Positions 1-8,415 are shown, counted from the stretch's first letter. The stretch is 15,635 bases of DNA from PeH17 sp964414925 (GCA_964414925.1 CAYPXV010000030.1:1-15635); one strand, 5' to 3'. Notes: generated by a model from the sequence alone, not told the origin. Made by a program: numbers and translations.

Positions 1-1
1 A

Positions 2-1309
2 CCTTACTGGCCCGAATACGGCGGAGGCGAAAAATTCTGGAACTGGATGAACGAAGGAGCCGTAACCGACTATACTCCCGGTGAAGAAAGTGTAAACTGG
101 TATCAGCTTGGAAGTGCCTATGTCTACTCTTACTCCAACATGGCATTTGCCATAATGGACTATGCGGGAAACATGAGCATTTGGGCATACACCGATGATA
201 CCAATCCGCAATTGGACATCTTCTCGGAATACAGTGTAAATGCCGTTAAGCTCGGCGACACGAAAGATATTTATCTCAAGGTTGGCGACACGCTTAACAT
301 AAGCAACATGCTTGATCCTACGGATTACGGCATTGTACTTCCCTCCCCCGAATACGACTATATCTGGACAAGCACGAACGAGGACGTTGTAAGCGTCAGC
401 GGCGATTGTAACGACGCAGTTATCACGGCAAACGCTATCGGTGAATCAACCGTATCGTTGAGACTCAGAAGCATACCCGCATATGACTATGTAGTTGTTC
501 ACGTTGTTGAGGACAACAATATCATTACAAAGAATGTTATCGGAAACGGCAGCATTGAAGGACCCGACAGCGTTGAAACATTTGCAGATGCACAGTACAC
601 CTTCATTGCCGATGAAGGCTGGCATGTAAAGGATGTTCTTGTTGACGGAGAAAGCGTCGGAGCAGTTGAAAGTTATACCTTAGTAAATGTAACTACAAGC
701 CATGAAATTACGATAGAGTTTGAAATCAACACCTACACCGTTACATTCATCGACGGATTTAACGGCAGCGTAATTTCCGATACAACAGCGCAGCACGGCT
801 CAGCCGTTACCGCACCCGAACTTCCCGTTCACGACGGTTACGTATTTAACGGCTGGACAGGCGGAAATATCGACTGCATAACCTCCGACTGTTTCATCGT
901 TGCGACATATGTTGAAGAAGGCACTGTACTCCAAGTTTACACTGTTTACTTTGTTGATTGGGATGGCTCTGTTCTTTCCGAACAGCAGGTAACAAGCGGA
1001 AATGCGGCGGTACTTCCCGAAGAACCCACTCGTGAGAGATACACGTTCACCGGCTGGGCAGGTGGCGACTATACAAATGTAACCGATAATATGGTATTGG
1101 TTGCACAGTATGAGCTTAACTACACCCTCGGTGATGTCAACTATGACGGAGTAATCAATACTGTTGATGCTCTCATCACATTGCGTGCGGCAATGAATAT
1201 CGTCACTCTTGACGAAGAAAGCGTAATTGCAGCTGATATTAACCAAAACCTCGTACTTGAAGCTGCCGATGCACTTTCAATCCTGCGCATGTCAATGGAA
1301 CTTGCCTAA
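2..1309 (+). CDS. C-terminal part of a secreted dockerin protein with InlB-type repeats (5' truncated)
   Basis: The frame is open from the first bases of the window, so the ATG at 47 is internal and the protein continues upstream; 435 residues are visible. In order: an N-terminal stretch with an AGN-type Ig/Fn3-like ending (around residue 50), a bacterial Ig-like (Big_2-type) segment (about 80-170), a divergent bacterial repeat (about 175-242), two InlB/Flg_new-type repeats (about 243-305 and 312-372, each ending near an NGW or TGW motif), and a type I dockerin (about 375-435). The first dockerin calcium loop (DVNYDGVINTVD, 378-389) is canonical. The second (DINQNLVLEAAD, 412-423) has Leu in place of the usual Gly. 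By family knowledge this is an extracellular protein whose dockerin binds a cohesin. The catalytic or adhesive head lies outside the window; a subtilase-like or glycosidase head is possible but not visible. Followed by hairpins and a terminator. Confidence 0.88.
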   Translation, partial: PYWPEYGGGEKFWNWMNEGAVTDYTPGEESVNWYQLGSAYVYSYSNMAFAIMDYAGNMSIWAYTDDTNPQLDIFSEYSVNAVKLGDTKDIYLKVGDTLNISNMLDPTDYGIVLPSPEYDYIWTSTNEDVVSVSGDCNDAVITANAIGESTVSLRLRSIPAYDYVVVHVVEDNNIITKNVIGNGSIEGPDSVETFADAQYTFIADEGWHVKDVLVDGESVGAVESYTLVNVTTSHEITIEFEINTYTVTFIDGFNGSVISDTTAQHGSAVTAPELPVHDGYVFNGWTGGNIDCITSDCFIVATYVEEGTVLQVYTVYFVDWDGSVLSEQQVTSGNAAVLPEEPTRERYTFTGWAGGDYTNVTDNMVLVAQYELNYTLGDVNYDGVINTVDALITLRAAMNIVTLDEESVIAADINQNLVLEAADALSILRMSMELA

Positions 1310-1330
1310 TAGAGGCAAGCCGAAACCTGC

Positions 1331-1371
1331 TATAAACGGAGATTTCCCCCTTTACTTATTTTCCGTTTATA
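1331..1371. repeat. 10-bp inverted repeat in 3' region of the dockerin gene
   Basis: TATAAACGGA at 1331-1340 is perfectly mirrored by TCCGTTTATA at 1362-1371, with a 21-base loop. There is no T-run after it, so it is not a classical terminator. A shorter hairpin (CTTGCC 1301-1306 with GGCAAG 1314-1319) overlaps the stop codon of the preceding gene. Function unknown; a 3' mRNA structure is possible. Confidence 0.5.
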
Positions 1372-1378
1372 TCGATAT

Positions 1379-1405
1379 GGGAAGCCTTCCACCACCGGGC
1401 TTCCC
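1379..1405 (+). other. 8-bp stem-loop between the convergent genes
   Basis: GGGAAGCC at 1379-1386 pairs with GGCTTCCC at 1398-1405 across an 11-base loop. It has no following U-tract, and it sits just before the T-rich terminator hairpin. It may add to transcript 3'-end structure. Confidence 0.4.
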
Positions 1406-1419
1406 GCCCTCCTTCATTT

Positions 1420-1461
1420 GGAGCTGTCGCTTGGCGGCAGCTCCCTTTCTTTTAAATTTTT
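1420..1461 (+). terminator. Rho-independent terminator of the dockerin gene
   Basis: A 10-bp stem (1420-1429 with 1435-1444, one G-U pair) closes a 5-base loop. It is followed by a T-rich tract (1446-1461) with TTTT and TTTTT runs. It lies about 110 bases after the dockerin stop codon in the right orientation. Confidence 0.75.
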
Positions 1462-1465
1462 GTGC

Positions 1466-1495
1466 AAAAAAAGCGACCGATGAAACATCGGTCGC
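1466..1495 (-). terminator. Rho-independent terminator of hpf
   Basis: A perfect 10-bp stem (GCGACCGATG 1473-1482 with its complement 1486-1495) has a 3-base loop. On the minus strand it is followed by seven consecutive T (A-run 1466-1472 on the plus strand). It lies 16 bases past the hpf stop, a textbook position. Confidence 0.88.
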
Positions 1496-1511
1496 AAAAA
1501 TTGTAAAAGAA

Positions 1512-2030
1512 TTATTCTGCTTCGATAAGACCGTAATTGCCGTCCTTACGCTTATAAATAACGTTCATTTCTCCTGTACGTCCATTTGTGAAAACAAAGA
1601 AATTATGTCCGAGAAGTTCCATCTGCAACGCAGCTTCTTCGGCATCCATGGGTTTCATGCTGAAGCGCTTTACTCGTACAATTTTGGGAGCTTCATCTTC
1701 GTCTTCTTCATAGTCATAATCATCCGACTCACCCTCATAACGCAAAGTCTGGTTGAGCTTTGACTTATGACGCAGTATCTGCTTTTCAAGCTTTGCAATC
1801 ACGTTGTCGATGCTGGCATACATATCATTTGTTACTTCTTCACCACGGATAATTCCGCCTGCATAGGGGATGGTGACTTCGATAATATGACGGCTCTTTT
1901 CAACGGACATTGTTACCTGAACTTCGGTATCTTCCGGGAAGTAGCGTTCGAGCTTTGCAAGCTTCTTATCGGCAAGCTCGCGCAAATAATCCGAGACCTC
2001 GATGTTTTTGCCTGTGTAAGATATTCTCAT
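1512..2030 (-). CDS. hpf: Ribosome hibernation promoting factor, long form
   Basis: A 172-residue protein of the HPF/RaiA family, long type. Family knowledge: it binds the 30S decoding region and dimerises 70S ribosomes into inactive 100S particles in stationary phase or stress. Visible: an N-terminal beta-alpha ribosome-binding domain beginning MRISYTGKNIEV (about 1-95), a highly acidic linker (about 99-112, many D/E), and a C-terminal dimerisation domain (about 113-172) containing the conserved FSMKPM, EEAALQMELLGH and FFVF...NVIYKRKDGNYGLIE segments. The start at 2030 is chosen over an upstream in-frame ATG at 2060 because AAGGAGG sits 7 bases before it and the family N-terminus begins there. 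It is monocistronic with its own promoter and terminator, although read-through from the cell-wall operon upstream is possible because no terminator is visible between them. Confidence 0.95.
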   Translation of the reverse strand: MRISYTGKNIEVSDYLRELADKKLAKLERYFPEDTEVQVTMSVEKSRHIIEVTIPYAGGIIRGEEVTNDMYASIDNVIAKLEKQILRHKSKLNQTLRYEGESDDYDYEEDEDEAPKIVRVKRFSMKPMDAEEAALQMELLGHNFFVFTNGRTGEMNVIYKRKDGNYGLIEAE

Positions 2031-2037
2031 ACTTAAG

Positions 2038-2044
2038 CCTCCTT
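2038..2044 (-). promoter_or_regulatory. Ribosome binding site that fixes the hpf start
   Basis: AAGGAGG on the minus strand, 7 bases before the ATG at 2030-2028. It lies inside the longer alternative reading frame, so the longer start (2060) is unlikely. Confidence 0.85.
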
Positions 2045-2080
2045 GTAATTCGGGTCGCACCCTTTATTTGAAGTGGCTAT

Positions 2081-2110
2081 ATTATACCACAATTCTTTCC
2101 TAAAAAGCAA
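2081..2110 (-). promoter_or_regulatory. Sigma-A-type promoter of hpf
   Basis: Minus strand: TATAAT at 2086-2081 preceded directly by TGG (extended -10). An 18-base spacer separates it from TTGCTT (2110-2105). It gives a leader of roughly 45 bases before the hpf start. Confidence 0.65.
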
Positions 2111-2134
2111 TACCCAATTTTCCCTACCGTTACC

Positions 2135-3709
2135 TTAATAGACGGACAGTCTCAACATATAACAAACAAGGTAAGCGATGTAGAGTAAAATGCTTGCATA
2201 AAGAGTAATCGACTCACCCGTTTTTGTTTTGGGAATAAAGGCGATACAAGCTATAAACGGAACAAGTACCGACATATAACGCACGGATGACAAAAGCCAT
2301 GTGCATCCCATTGCTATAACAAAGTACACGAGAAAATACGCACCCAATGATGCGGAAAGTCTCTTTGCATTCATAATAAAGATAACCAGTGCAGCGAAAA
2401 TAACCGTAATCGTGACCACGGGCAGAAGTATCCCACCTGCCACATCGGAGCGTTGGAACATATACCTTGCCTGATTAAACATGTATCTGGGTGTATCGAA
2501 GAAATAGCTTATGCCCTGACTCCAGTTTTCCTTTTGATACACGGAGAACTTAAAAGCATCGCCTGTTATCGCCTTATTTATGCCAAGGTATGCCAGCGTT
2601 CCTGTACAGGAAAGACCCAAGCCGCACAGGGACGATATTAGGGTTTTGGCAATGGGTTCATCGTTTTTCCTTCTATAAACTATTTCACAGACAGCATCGA
2701 TGAAGATAGGAACGAACAACAGAATACCGACGGATCTTGTAAAGCCCGAAAGACCTGCAAACAGACCTGCAATAATGAACTTTTTCTTTTGAAGAAAATA
2801 AAGGCTTGTGCATGTAAGCAGCACGAACAACGGTTCACTCATCGTTGAATTCATGAATATCGCACCGGGCAATACGAGGAAGATAAGTGCAGCGAAATAT
2901 GCCTTTGATTCTTCCATCATACCTTTGAAGAGCTTGTACAGCATTCCGGCAGCAAGGCTTGTAAGTACGGTATTGATTATTTGTGCGGAGACAAAGCTGT
3001 TGCCGATAAACAGATTAAAAAATCCAATCAGAAGCGGAAACATCGGGAAGAAAACAATCAGCAATCTGTCGTTTCCTTCGTTGACGTACCAGTTCTCGGC
3101 AATATTCAGATAATGGTTTACGTCCGTATTCCCCTTTGACCAAGCTTCACGCCAAAGCTGATACATGCTGCCGCTGAATCCCGGGTTAAACTGCTTATAT
3201 AAAAACATTCCGAAAAACGTTGAAGCAACCCTTATAATAAAGGCAATCAGCATTATCTGAAGAAATCTGTCCTTATTGTTCTTAACCCTTTTGCCCTCTG
3301 CATATTGCCTGCCAAGCATGGTTCGGACGAAGTTCGGAATAACAAGTACCCCTGCAACGACAAACACAATCAGACAAAGTGATGAAAAAATTTCCTCATA
3401 CCTTGCGGTTGCTTTTTTGTAGCTTAGAATGTGCAGCGCATAGACAAAACCCAAAAACGCAAGCGTTGCATAGGTTATAAGTTTACGCTCGAATTTTCCC
3501 TCATCGGAGTCAGTGCAAACAATCTTCAAATAGGAAACAAGGACACACAACGCTGCGGCAACGACACCGATAATGCACACGTACACATATGTATGACTGA
3601 ATTCGTGTTTTTGATAATAGGCATAGACTGCCGTTGCCAACAGAATAAAAATCGTGCGGACAATATCTATAACTTTATCCGTAATACTGGGCATTGATTT
3701 TCTTTCCAA
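2135..3709 (-). CDS. Polytopic membrane protein, PIG-V/Gpi18-like mannosyltransferase family
   Basis: 524 residues with about 11-12 hydrophobic segments from residue 18 to the C-terminus. The overall look is that of GT-C type glycosyltransferases using polyprenyl-phosphate sugars. Visible conserved spots fitting bacterial PIG-V-like proteins: an Asp/His loop (NTDVNHYLNIAENWY, about 194-208) after the third or fourth helix, FFPMFP (220-225), SEPLF (291-295) and GFTRSVG (about 322-328). The start is read as TTG at 3709 because GAGGAG lies about 9 bases before it; an ATG five codons later (3694) would be too far from that site. It is the last gene of the mreC operon, 36 bases after the HAD gene. 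Likely role: transfer of a sugar (mannose in relatives) to an envelope glycan or protein on the outer face of the membrane; acceptor unknown. An ArnT/PMT-like family is the alternative. Confidence 0.75.
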   Translation of the reverse strand: MERKSMPSITDKVIDIVRTIFILLATAVYAYYQKHEFSHTYVYVCIIGVVAAALCVLVSYLKIVCTDSDEGKFERKLITYATLAFLGFVYALHILSYKKATARYEEIFSSLCLIVFVVAGVLVIPNFVRTMLGRQYAEGKRVKNNKDRFLQIMLIAFIIRVASTFFGMFLYKQFNPGFSGSMYQLWREAWSKGNTDVNHYLNIAENWYVNEGNDRLLIVFFPMFPLLIGFFNLFIGNSFVSAQIINTVLTSLAAGMLYKLFKGMMEESKAYFAALIFLVLPGAIFMNSTMSEPLFVLLTCTSLYFLQKKKFIIAGLFAGLSGFTRSVGILLFVPIFIDAVCEIVYRRKNDEPIAKTLISSLCGLGLSCTGTLAYLGINKAITGDAFKFSVYQKENWSQGISYFFDTPRYMFNQARYMFQRSDVAGGILLPVVTITVIFAALVIFIMNAKRLSASLGAYFLVYFVIAMGCTWLLSSVRYMSVLVPFIACIAFIPKTKTGESITLYASILLYIAYLVCYMLRLSVY

Positions 3710-3745
3710 AGTTCTTCTCTCCTCTTTAGCAGTATTATTTTTACG

Positions 3746-4411
3746 TTAATCATTAAGTAACAGTTCGGTAAGTTCCGAAACCGACTCTACAATCATATCC
3801 GCACCATACGAGCGGAGTTCTTCTTTTGAACCGAAGCCATAGGTAACGCCTATACTCCTGATTCCCGTAATTTTAGCACCCTCGATATCGTAGCATCTGT
3901 CGCCTATCATGACGGCATTATCGCAATTAATAGGATAGAGGGATTTAATATGATTAATAACATCCGCCTTTTGCGGTCTGTCATCATTTAAGGTATTACC
4001 GCACACAAAGCAAAAATATTGAGCCACATTGAAATGTTCCAATATTTGTATGGTGTATTCCTCGGGCTTACCGGTTGCGACAATGAGTTTTTTCCCGTCA
4101 GCGAAAAGTGCTTTTAAAAGAGACTCAATGCCGGGATAAAGAGCATTTTCAAAAAGACCTTTGACTGAAAACCGTTCGCGGTAATACTGCGTTGCAAGAG
4201 CAGCCTCGCTGTCCGAGAGTGAGAAAAAGGTTTTGAATGAATATAAAAGCGGTGGACCTATGAACTTTTTCAGTTCATCCGTGCTCGGACTTTCAATACC
4301 CATTTTTTCAAGAGCATAAGCGACGCAGCGTGTAATTCCGTCGGCGGAATCGGTCAATGTTCCGTCAAGGTCGAAAAGTATGTATTCTAACTTTGTTCTG
4401 TCGATAATCAT
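3746..4411 (-). CDS. HAD-superfamily hydrolase, phosphoglycolate phosphatase-like
   Basis: 221 residues with all four HAD motifs: motif I DLDGT (nucleophile Asp14, acid/base Asp16), motif II Thr113 (VATGKP), motif III Lys148 and motif IV GDRCYD (Asp171, Asp175). A helical C1 cap sits between motifs I and II (about 20-90). Family knowledge: Mg-dependent phosphatases of the Gph/PpaX/5'-nucleotidase type acting on small phosphorylated metabolites; the substrate cannot be read from sequence. Its ATG overlaps the PBP2 stop in an ATGA junction, with GAGGGA 8 bases before it, so translation is likely coupled. In this operon it could recycle a phosphorylated sugar or nucleotide from envelope synthesis (inference). 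Confidence 0.85.
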   Translation of the reverse strand: MIIDRTKLEYILFDLDGTLTDSADGITRCVAYALEKMGIESPSTDELKKFIGPPLLYSFKTFFSLSDSEAALATQYYRERFSVKGLFENALYPGIESLLKALFADGKKLIVATGKPEEYTIQILEHFNVAQYFCFVCGNTLNDDRPQKADVINHIKSLYPINCDNAVMIGDRCYDIEGAKITGIRSIGVTYGFGSKEELRSYGADMIVESVSELTELLLND

Positions 4412-6993
4412 GGTAATATTCCCTCTTTATCTATAAGTGTTTCGGGAATTTGCGCATCGATTTTTTTAAAGTAATAAGTCATAATGTCCTCGATAGCACC
4501 TGCGGATGAAGATCCCGAAAGTCCGTTGGGTATGCAAACGCAAATAGCGATTTCGGGTTCGTCTTTCGGAGCGAAAGCCACGAACCAACTGGTATTTTGA
4601 ATATCAATGGTAATATTTCCGACCTGAGCCGAACCTGTTTTGCCGCAGATTTTCTCAAGATAACCCAGTTCTGCAAATTCCTCTGAGAAGGAACTACTTG
4701 CCGTACCGCCGTCCTCGGGTGAAACAACGCCCGCCATGCCTCGGCGGATAGCCTCCCAATATTCATCGGGTGCGTCGATTTGGTTGAAAACAACGGGCTC
4801 TGTCTCGTAAACTATGTTGCCCGAAGCATCGGTAACATTTGAAACGATATGTGCATCGTAAACCGTACCTCCGTTTGCGATTGCGGAAACATAACGTACA
4901 GCCGCCACGGGTGTAACGAGCAGAATACTCTGTCCTATACCCGTTCTTATGGTGAGCGACGAACGCCACTGAAGTTCGTTAAGTAAACTTGTTATCTCCG
5001 TAACCCAGCCTTTACTTCGTGTTATACCGTCGGGTATACCCAATTCTTCGCTGAGTATTTTTCTTATCGTAGCACCCTTACCTACAAGTGAACCGTCCTG
5101 TAACTGCATGAGCTTATCCGCACATGTTTCAATAGCATCCTGTTCTACTGCAACGTTTCTCTCCACCTGGTAGCCTTCAAGCATGGCGCATAGCTTGTTA
5201 AAAACAAGCAGCGGTAAACTTGTCGATTGGTCGTTGTGAAGTTTTGTATTGTCGTAAAGGTCTGTTTGTCCGCCGATAATGCCGGAAGTTTCGCCTGTAA
5301 GCTCAATGCCCGTATAGCTGGCAAGTCCGAGCTGTTCCGCCCATTTTTTGAGTTTATCTATTCCGAGCCTGTTGGCAATTTCGCAAAAATAATAGTTGCA
5401 GGAATTTGTCAGTGCTTCAACTACCGTTTGGTTTGAATGTTTATCGGGTCTTGAAGTCCAGCATTTAACGGGGTTACTTAGAATAATCTGTCCCGTTTCG
5501 CTGTCGTGAAGGTAGTAGGGAGACGCATCGTCGATTGTTTCGTCAAGCGTTGTTACACCTTCCATCAATCCCGCAATACCGGTACACATCTTGAATATCG
5601 AACCCGGAGCAAGTTTCATTGAAATTGCTTTATTTCTCGTAGGTGTTGTTTGCGCCGCATCATCACCCGTGTACAGGTATTCAACCTGTTCCGGTGTCAA
5701 TCCCTCAACAAACCAATTCGGATCATATCCCGGATAGGATGCCATCGCCTTTATATTGCCCGTGTTCACGTCCATGACGACAATTGCACCCGTCTTTGCC
5801 GTTTCTATACTCTCATACTCCGCATATTCCTCCGTATAAACACCGTCACCGTCAGGGTCAATGAGGTTCTGCTGTTTTTGATTGATTTCCTTTATGATAT
5901 TTTCAAGTGCATCTTCAACGATAATTTGCAGTTGCAAATCAAGCGTAAGCGTAACATCGTTTCCGTCGGTAGCCGGAATGTTGCTTATGTACTCTATTAT
6001 CGAATTGTTCGCATTTGTTTTAAGCTCTATCTTTCCGTGATGCTCGTATGAGTTGCCTGTAAGATACTGTTCCATGGTTGCTTCCACACCCGAAACTCCC
6101 ACCTTGTCATCACGGGAATATCCTTTATTTACGTACTCATCGTAATTTTCTTCGGTAAGCCCTTGGCAATATCCCAAAACATGTGCTGCGGTCTCTCCGT
6201 AAGGGTAAACTCTGATTGTGCTTTTGGACGTCGATACGCCCTCAAGCTTCTTCATCTCAAGCTCCGCAACCGTTGCCGTGCTTACGTCATACGCAATTAC
6301 TATCGGTTCATAACTTTTATAATCGTTAAGTAATACTTCCTGGCGAATGGAAATTATCTTTACCGCTTCTTCATAAGCAAGGTTGGAAGGAATGAACCAG
6401 GACGATCTCAGTTTAAGATAAGCGTTTTCCGCACTTATCCATTCGGAGATGGGTTTCTCCGTACCGTCGCTGTTTTTGGGAATGGAAAAACCGCAGGCAT
6501 TACAGAAATTACGATAACGTGAAGTTATGGTTTTTTCGTTTGTTGAGCCCCAATCATAGTAAAATTCACCGTTCTCCGCCATGCGAATGTACGAAGTGTC
6601 AATAGTTGTTCCGCCGTTCTTCTCTATTATCCGTATCGCTTCCATCAGCGACTCGGTATAAACTGCGCTGTAATAATCTGAACGCTTATTGCCGTCTCTT
6701 AAAAATACAACATTATAGCTTATCTCGTCATAGGCAAGTGTTAAGCCGTTGCAATCGTAAATCGCACCTCTCTTACCTCTGAGCGTAATGGTGTTTATCG
6801 ATTCCTCCTGCGCCTGTGACGAATACTGCGCACCTTCTTTTATTGTCAAAGCATAAAGACCGTTTATAAGTATTCCCATCATGATTACAAACACTACAGA
6901 CAGGATAACAAACCTCGAAATCGGTCTTCTTGATGCCTTGCGAGTATGATTCGTGCTGCGTGCGTATTTTCTCTTTCGATATGAAACTGTCAT
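4408..6993 (-). CDS. mrdA: Penicillin-binding protein 2, class B transpeptidase of the elongation complex
   Basis: 861 residues, long for PBP2 (E. coli has about 630). A basic N-terminal tail (1-26) is followed by one membrane anchor (about 27-49), the PBP dimerisation domain (about 70-330) and the transpeptidase domain (about 400-850). Active-site motifs are intact: SIFK (Ser465, Lys468), SCN (531-533) and KTG (785-787). Family knowledge: it crosslinks peptidoglycan for lateral wall growth with RodA, MreC and MreD. Two insertions explain much of the extra length. One is a short acidic segment with a DPDGDG motif (379-384), resembling a calcium loop. The other is a helical block of about 100 residues (about 578-680) between the SCN and KTG motifs. 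Start chosen from AGGAGG 4 bases before the ATG. It follows mreD by 16 bases and overlaps the HAD gene by 4. FtsI/Spo-type class B PBP is the alternative, but the mreCD context argues for PBP2. Confidence 0.93.
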   Translation of the reverse strand: MTVSYRKRKYARSTNHTRKASRRPISRFVILSVVFVIMMGILINGLYALTIKEGAQYSSQAQEESINTITLRGKRGAIYDCNGLTLAYDEISYNVVFLRDGNKRSDYYSAVYTESLMEAIRIIEKNGGTTIDTSYIRMAENGEFYYDWGSTNEKTITSRYRNFCNACGFSIPKNSDGTEKPISEWISAENAYLKLRSSWFIPSNLAYEEAVKIISIRQEVLLNDYKSYEPIVIAYDVSTATVAELEMKKLEGVSTSKSTIRVYPYGETAAHVLGYCQGLTEENYDEYVNKGYSRDDKVGVSGVEATMEQYLTGNSYEHHGKIELKTNANNSIIEYISNIPATDGNDVTLTLDLQLQIIVEDALENIIKEINQKQQNLIDPDGDGVYTEEYAEYESIETAKTGAIVVMDVNTGNIKAMASYPGYDPNWFVEGLTPEQVEYLYTGDDAAQTTPTRNKAISMKLAPGSIFKMCTGIAGLMEGVTTLDETIDDASPYYLHDSETGQIILSNPVKCWTSRPDKHSNQTVVEALTNSCNYYFCEIANRLGIDKLKKWAEQLGLASYTGIELTGETSGIIGGQTDLYDNTKLHNDQSTSLPLLVFNKLCAMLEGYQVERNVAVEQDAIETCADKLMQLQDGSLVGKGATIRKILSEELGIPDGITRSKGWVTEITSLLNELQWRSSLTIRTGIGQSILLVTPVAAVRYVSAIANGGTVYDAHIVSNVTDASGNIVYETEPVVFNQIDAPDEYWEAIRRGMAGVVSPEDGGTASSSFSEEFAELGYLEKICGKTGSAQVGNITIDIQNTSWFVAFAPKDEPEIAICVCIPNGLSGSSSAGAIEDIMTYYFKKIDAQIPETLIDKEGILP

Positions 6994-7009
6994 CTTTCCT
7001 CCTGTAATA

Positions 7010-7498
7010 TCAGTATTTTTCTTTCTTCTTGTATGCCGGACTTAAAAGCGAATAACACAGCATTGCAACCGCCGCAGTTAAAATCGCACACGGAAGAATA
7101 TGCGTCAGGAAAATAGTCGAAAATCCGCTGATTCTCCTGCCTGAAATCAGGCAATAAACATACGTCAAGCCTTCGCTTATTACTATGCCCAAGAGCGATA
7201 CCCCTGCCGGAATAAGTACGTTATCCGCATAGAATTTGCCGTGAAATATTCCGCCCGATACTGCCGCAAGCAAAAATGTCAGCGATGTCAATCCCACATT
7301 TGTCGATGAAATCGTATCGATTATAAACCCCACTACCGTCGAGATAATTGCCGTCGGTATGAATCCCGCAAGCATTGAAAATACAACCGTCAGCGCAAAG
7401 AGGCAATGCGGCGCATAGCGTGCTATCCCCAGCATGTCAAAAATCATATAATCGAGTATTACGGCAATTATCGTAAAAATCACACTGCGCCTTGTCAT
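7010..7498 (-). CDS. mreD: Rod shape-determining protein MreD
   Basis: 162 residues, almost entirely hydrophobic with about five membrane segments, the usual size of MreD. The N-terminus (RRSVIFTIIAVILDYMIFD) and the order mreC-mreD-mrdA identify it more firmly than any single motif. Family knowledge: an integral membrane partner of MreC and PBP2 in the rod complex. Its ATG overlaps the mreC stop (ATGA), with AAGGA about 9 bases upstream inside mreC, which implies translational coupling. Confidence 0.92.
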   Translation of the reverse strand: MTRRSVIFTIIAVILDYMIFDMLGIARYAPHCLFALTVVFSMLAGFIPTAIISTVVGFIIDTISSTNVGLTSLTFLLAAVSGGIFHGKFYADNVLIPAGVSLLGIVISEGLTYVYCLISGRRISGFSTIFLTHILPCAILTAAVAMLCYSLLSPAYKKKEKY

Positions 7499-8337
7499 TT
7501 GGAGTTTCCTTCGGTGAGTATTACCGTTACTTCCTCAAGATGCATAAAGTCAACGGCAGGGGATATTATCGCATGTATTTCACCTTCGGCAAAAACCTCC
7601 GTTATCGTTCCGACCATTATTCCCTTAGGATAGATTCCGCCTATTCCGCTTGTAATAACGGTATCTCCCGGCGTCAGGTTCGTTCTGTCCGACGGCAGAT
7701 AATAAAGCTGTAGCTCCGCTTCGTCGCTCTTTCCGTCCAGTACGCCCATTGCCATGCAGTTATCCCTTGTTCGCTCTACCATTATCGGCACTGTGGACGA
7801 TGAATCTATAATACAGGTTACTTTACACCAGTTATACCCTACTTCACTTACCTTACCGACAAGTCCCTCGTTTGCTATAACCGCCATATCAATATCCACT
7901 CCGTCACTTCTTCCGATGTCCAGAGTGATCGTTCTGAACCATATGCCGCTTGATGTTGCTATAACCTTGCCCGTACACAGCTGTTCGCTTGTCAGCGAAA
8001 GCGATGAAGCATAGTTCAGCAGCGATGAAAGTCTTTCATTTTCTTTTCTCAGCTCGTTAAGCTCCGTATCCTGCTGCTCCCTTGCCGCAAGTTCTGCCCT
8101 CAATCGTTCGTTTTCAATGTCCGCATCCGTCGTGCTGAATACTTTCTTGAAAAATCCCGATATTGACTTTGACGCCTTTGCAGCTACGCTCTCTATGGGT
8201 GTAAGCACCGTTGCCAATCCGTTCTCTATATGTTCGGACACCTTACTCCCGTTTGCTATCAAGATAACTACCAACAGTATCGCTATCGCTATAAGCGTTA
8301 TCGCTCCGGGACGTACATTCTTTCCGTCACTCTTCAT
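7495..8337 (-). CDS. mreC: Rod shape-determining protein MreC
   Basis: 280 residues from the preferred start. A short cytosolic tail and one membrane anchor (about 8-28) are followed by a coiled coil rich in Glu, Leu and Arg (about 68-112) and the extracytoplasmic double beta-barrel domain. That domain contains the typical GLVGKV, DSSSTVPIMVERT and ITSGIGGIYPKGIMVG segments. Family knowledge: MreC dimers scaffold PBP2 and the elongation machinery. Start 8337 is preferred to ATG 8349 (four codons longer) because GAGGT lies 5 bases before it, while the upstream ATG has no purine-rich site. It is the first gene of the operon; mreB, often directly upstream, is not here. Confidence 0.93.
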   Translation of the reverse strand: MKSDGKNVRPGAITLIAIAILLVVILIANGSKVSEHIENGLATVLTPIESVAAKASKSISGFFKKVFSTTDADIENERLRAELAAREQQDTELNELRKENERLSSLLNYASSLSLTSEQLCTGKVIATSSGIWFRTITLDIGRSDGVDIDMAVIANEGLVGKVSEVGYNWCKVTCIIDSSSTVPIMVERTRDNCMAMGVLDGKSDEAELQLYYLPSDRTNLTPGDTVITSGIGGIYPKGIMVGTITEVFAEGEIHAIISPAVDFMHLEEVTVILTEGNSK

Positions 8338-8386
8338 TTCGTACCTCATTTGTTTCAGTCTTTTTTTCAGTTAAATCCATAATGAT

Positions 8387-8415
8387 ATTATACGTTATCA
8401 CTGCTTTGTTTGCAA
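8387..8415 (-). promoter_or_regulatory. Promoter of the mreC-mreD-mrdA operon
   Basis: Minus strand: TTGCAA (8415-8410), a 17-base spacer, then a perfect TATAAT (8392-8387). Transcription would begin near 8380, leaving a leader of about 40 bases to the mreC start. Confidence 0.72.

Noticed and set aside
1227..1763. 178-aa plus-strand ORF overlapping the dockerin gene end, the terminators and antisense to hpf
   Set aside because: It runs through two terminator hairpins and is antisense to the strongly conserved hpf; no ribosome site.
5650..6051. 133-aa ORF antisense to mrdA
   Set aside because: Shadow of a long conserved gene with no ribosome site or recognisable protein character.
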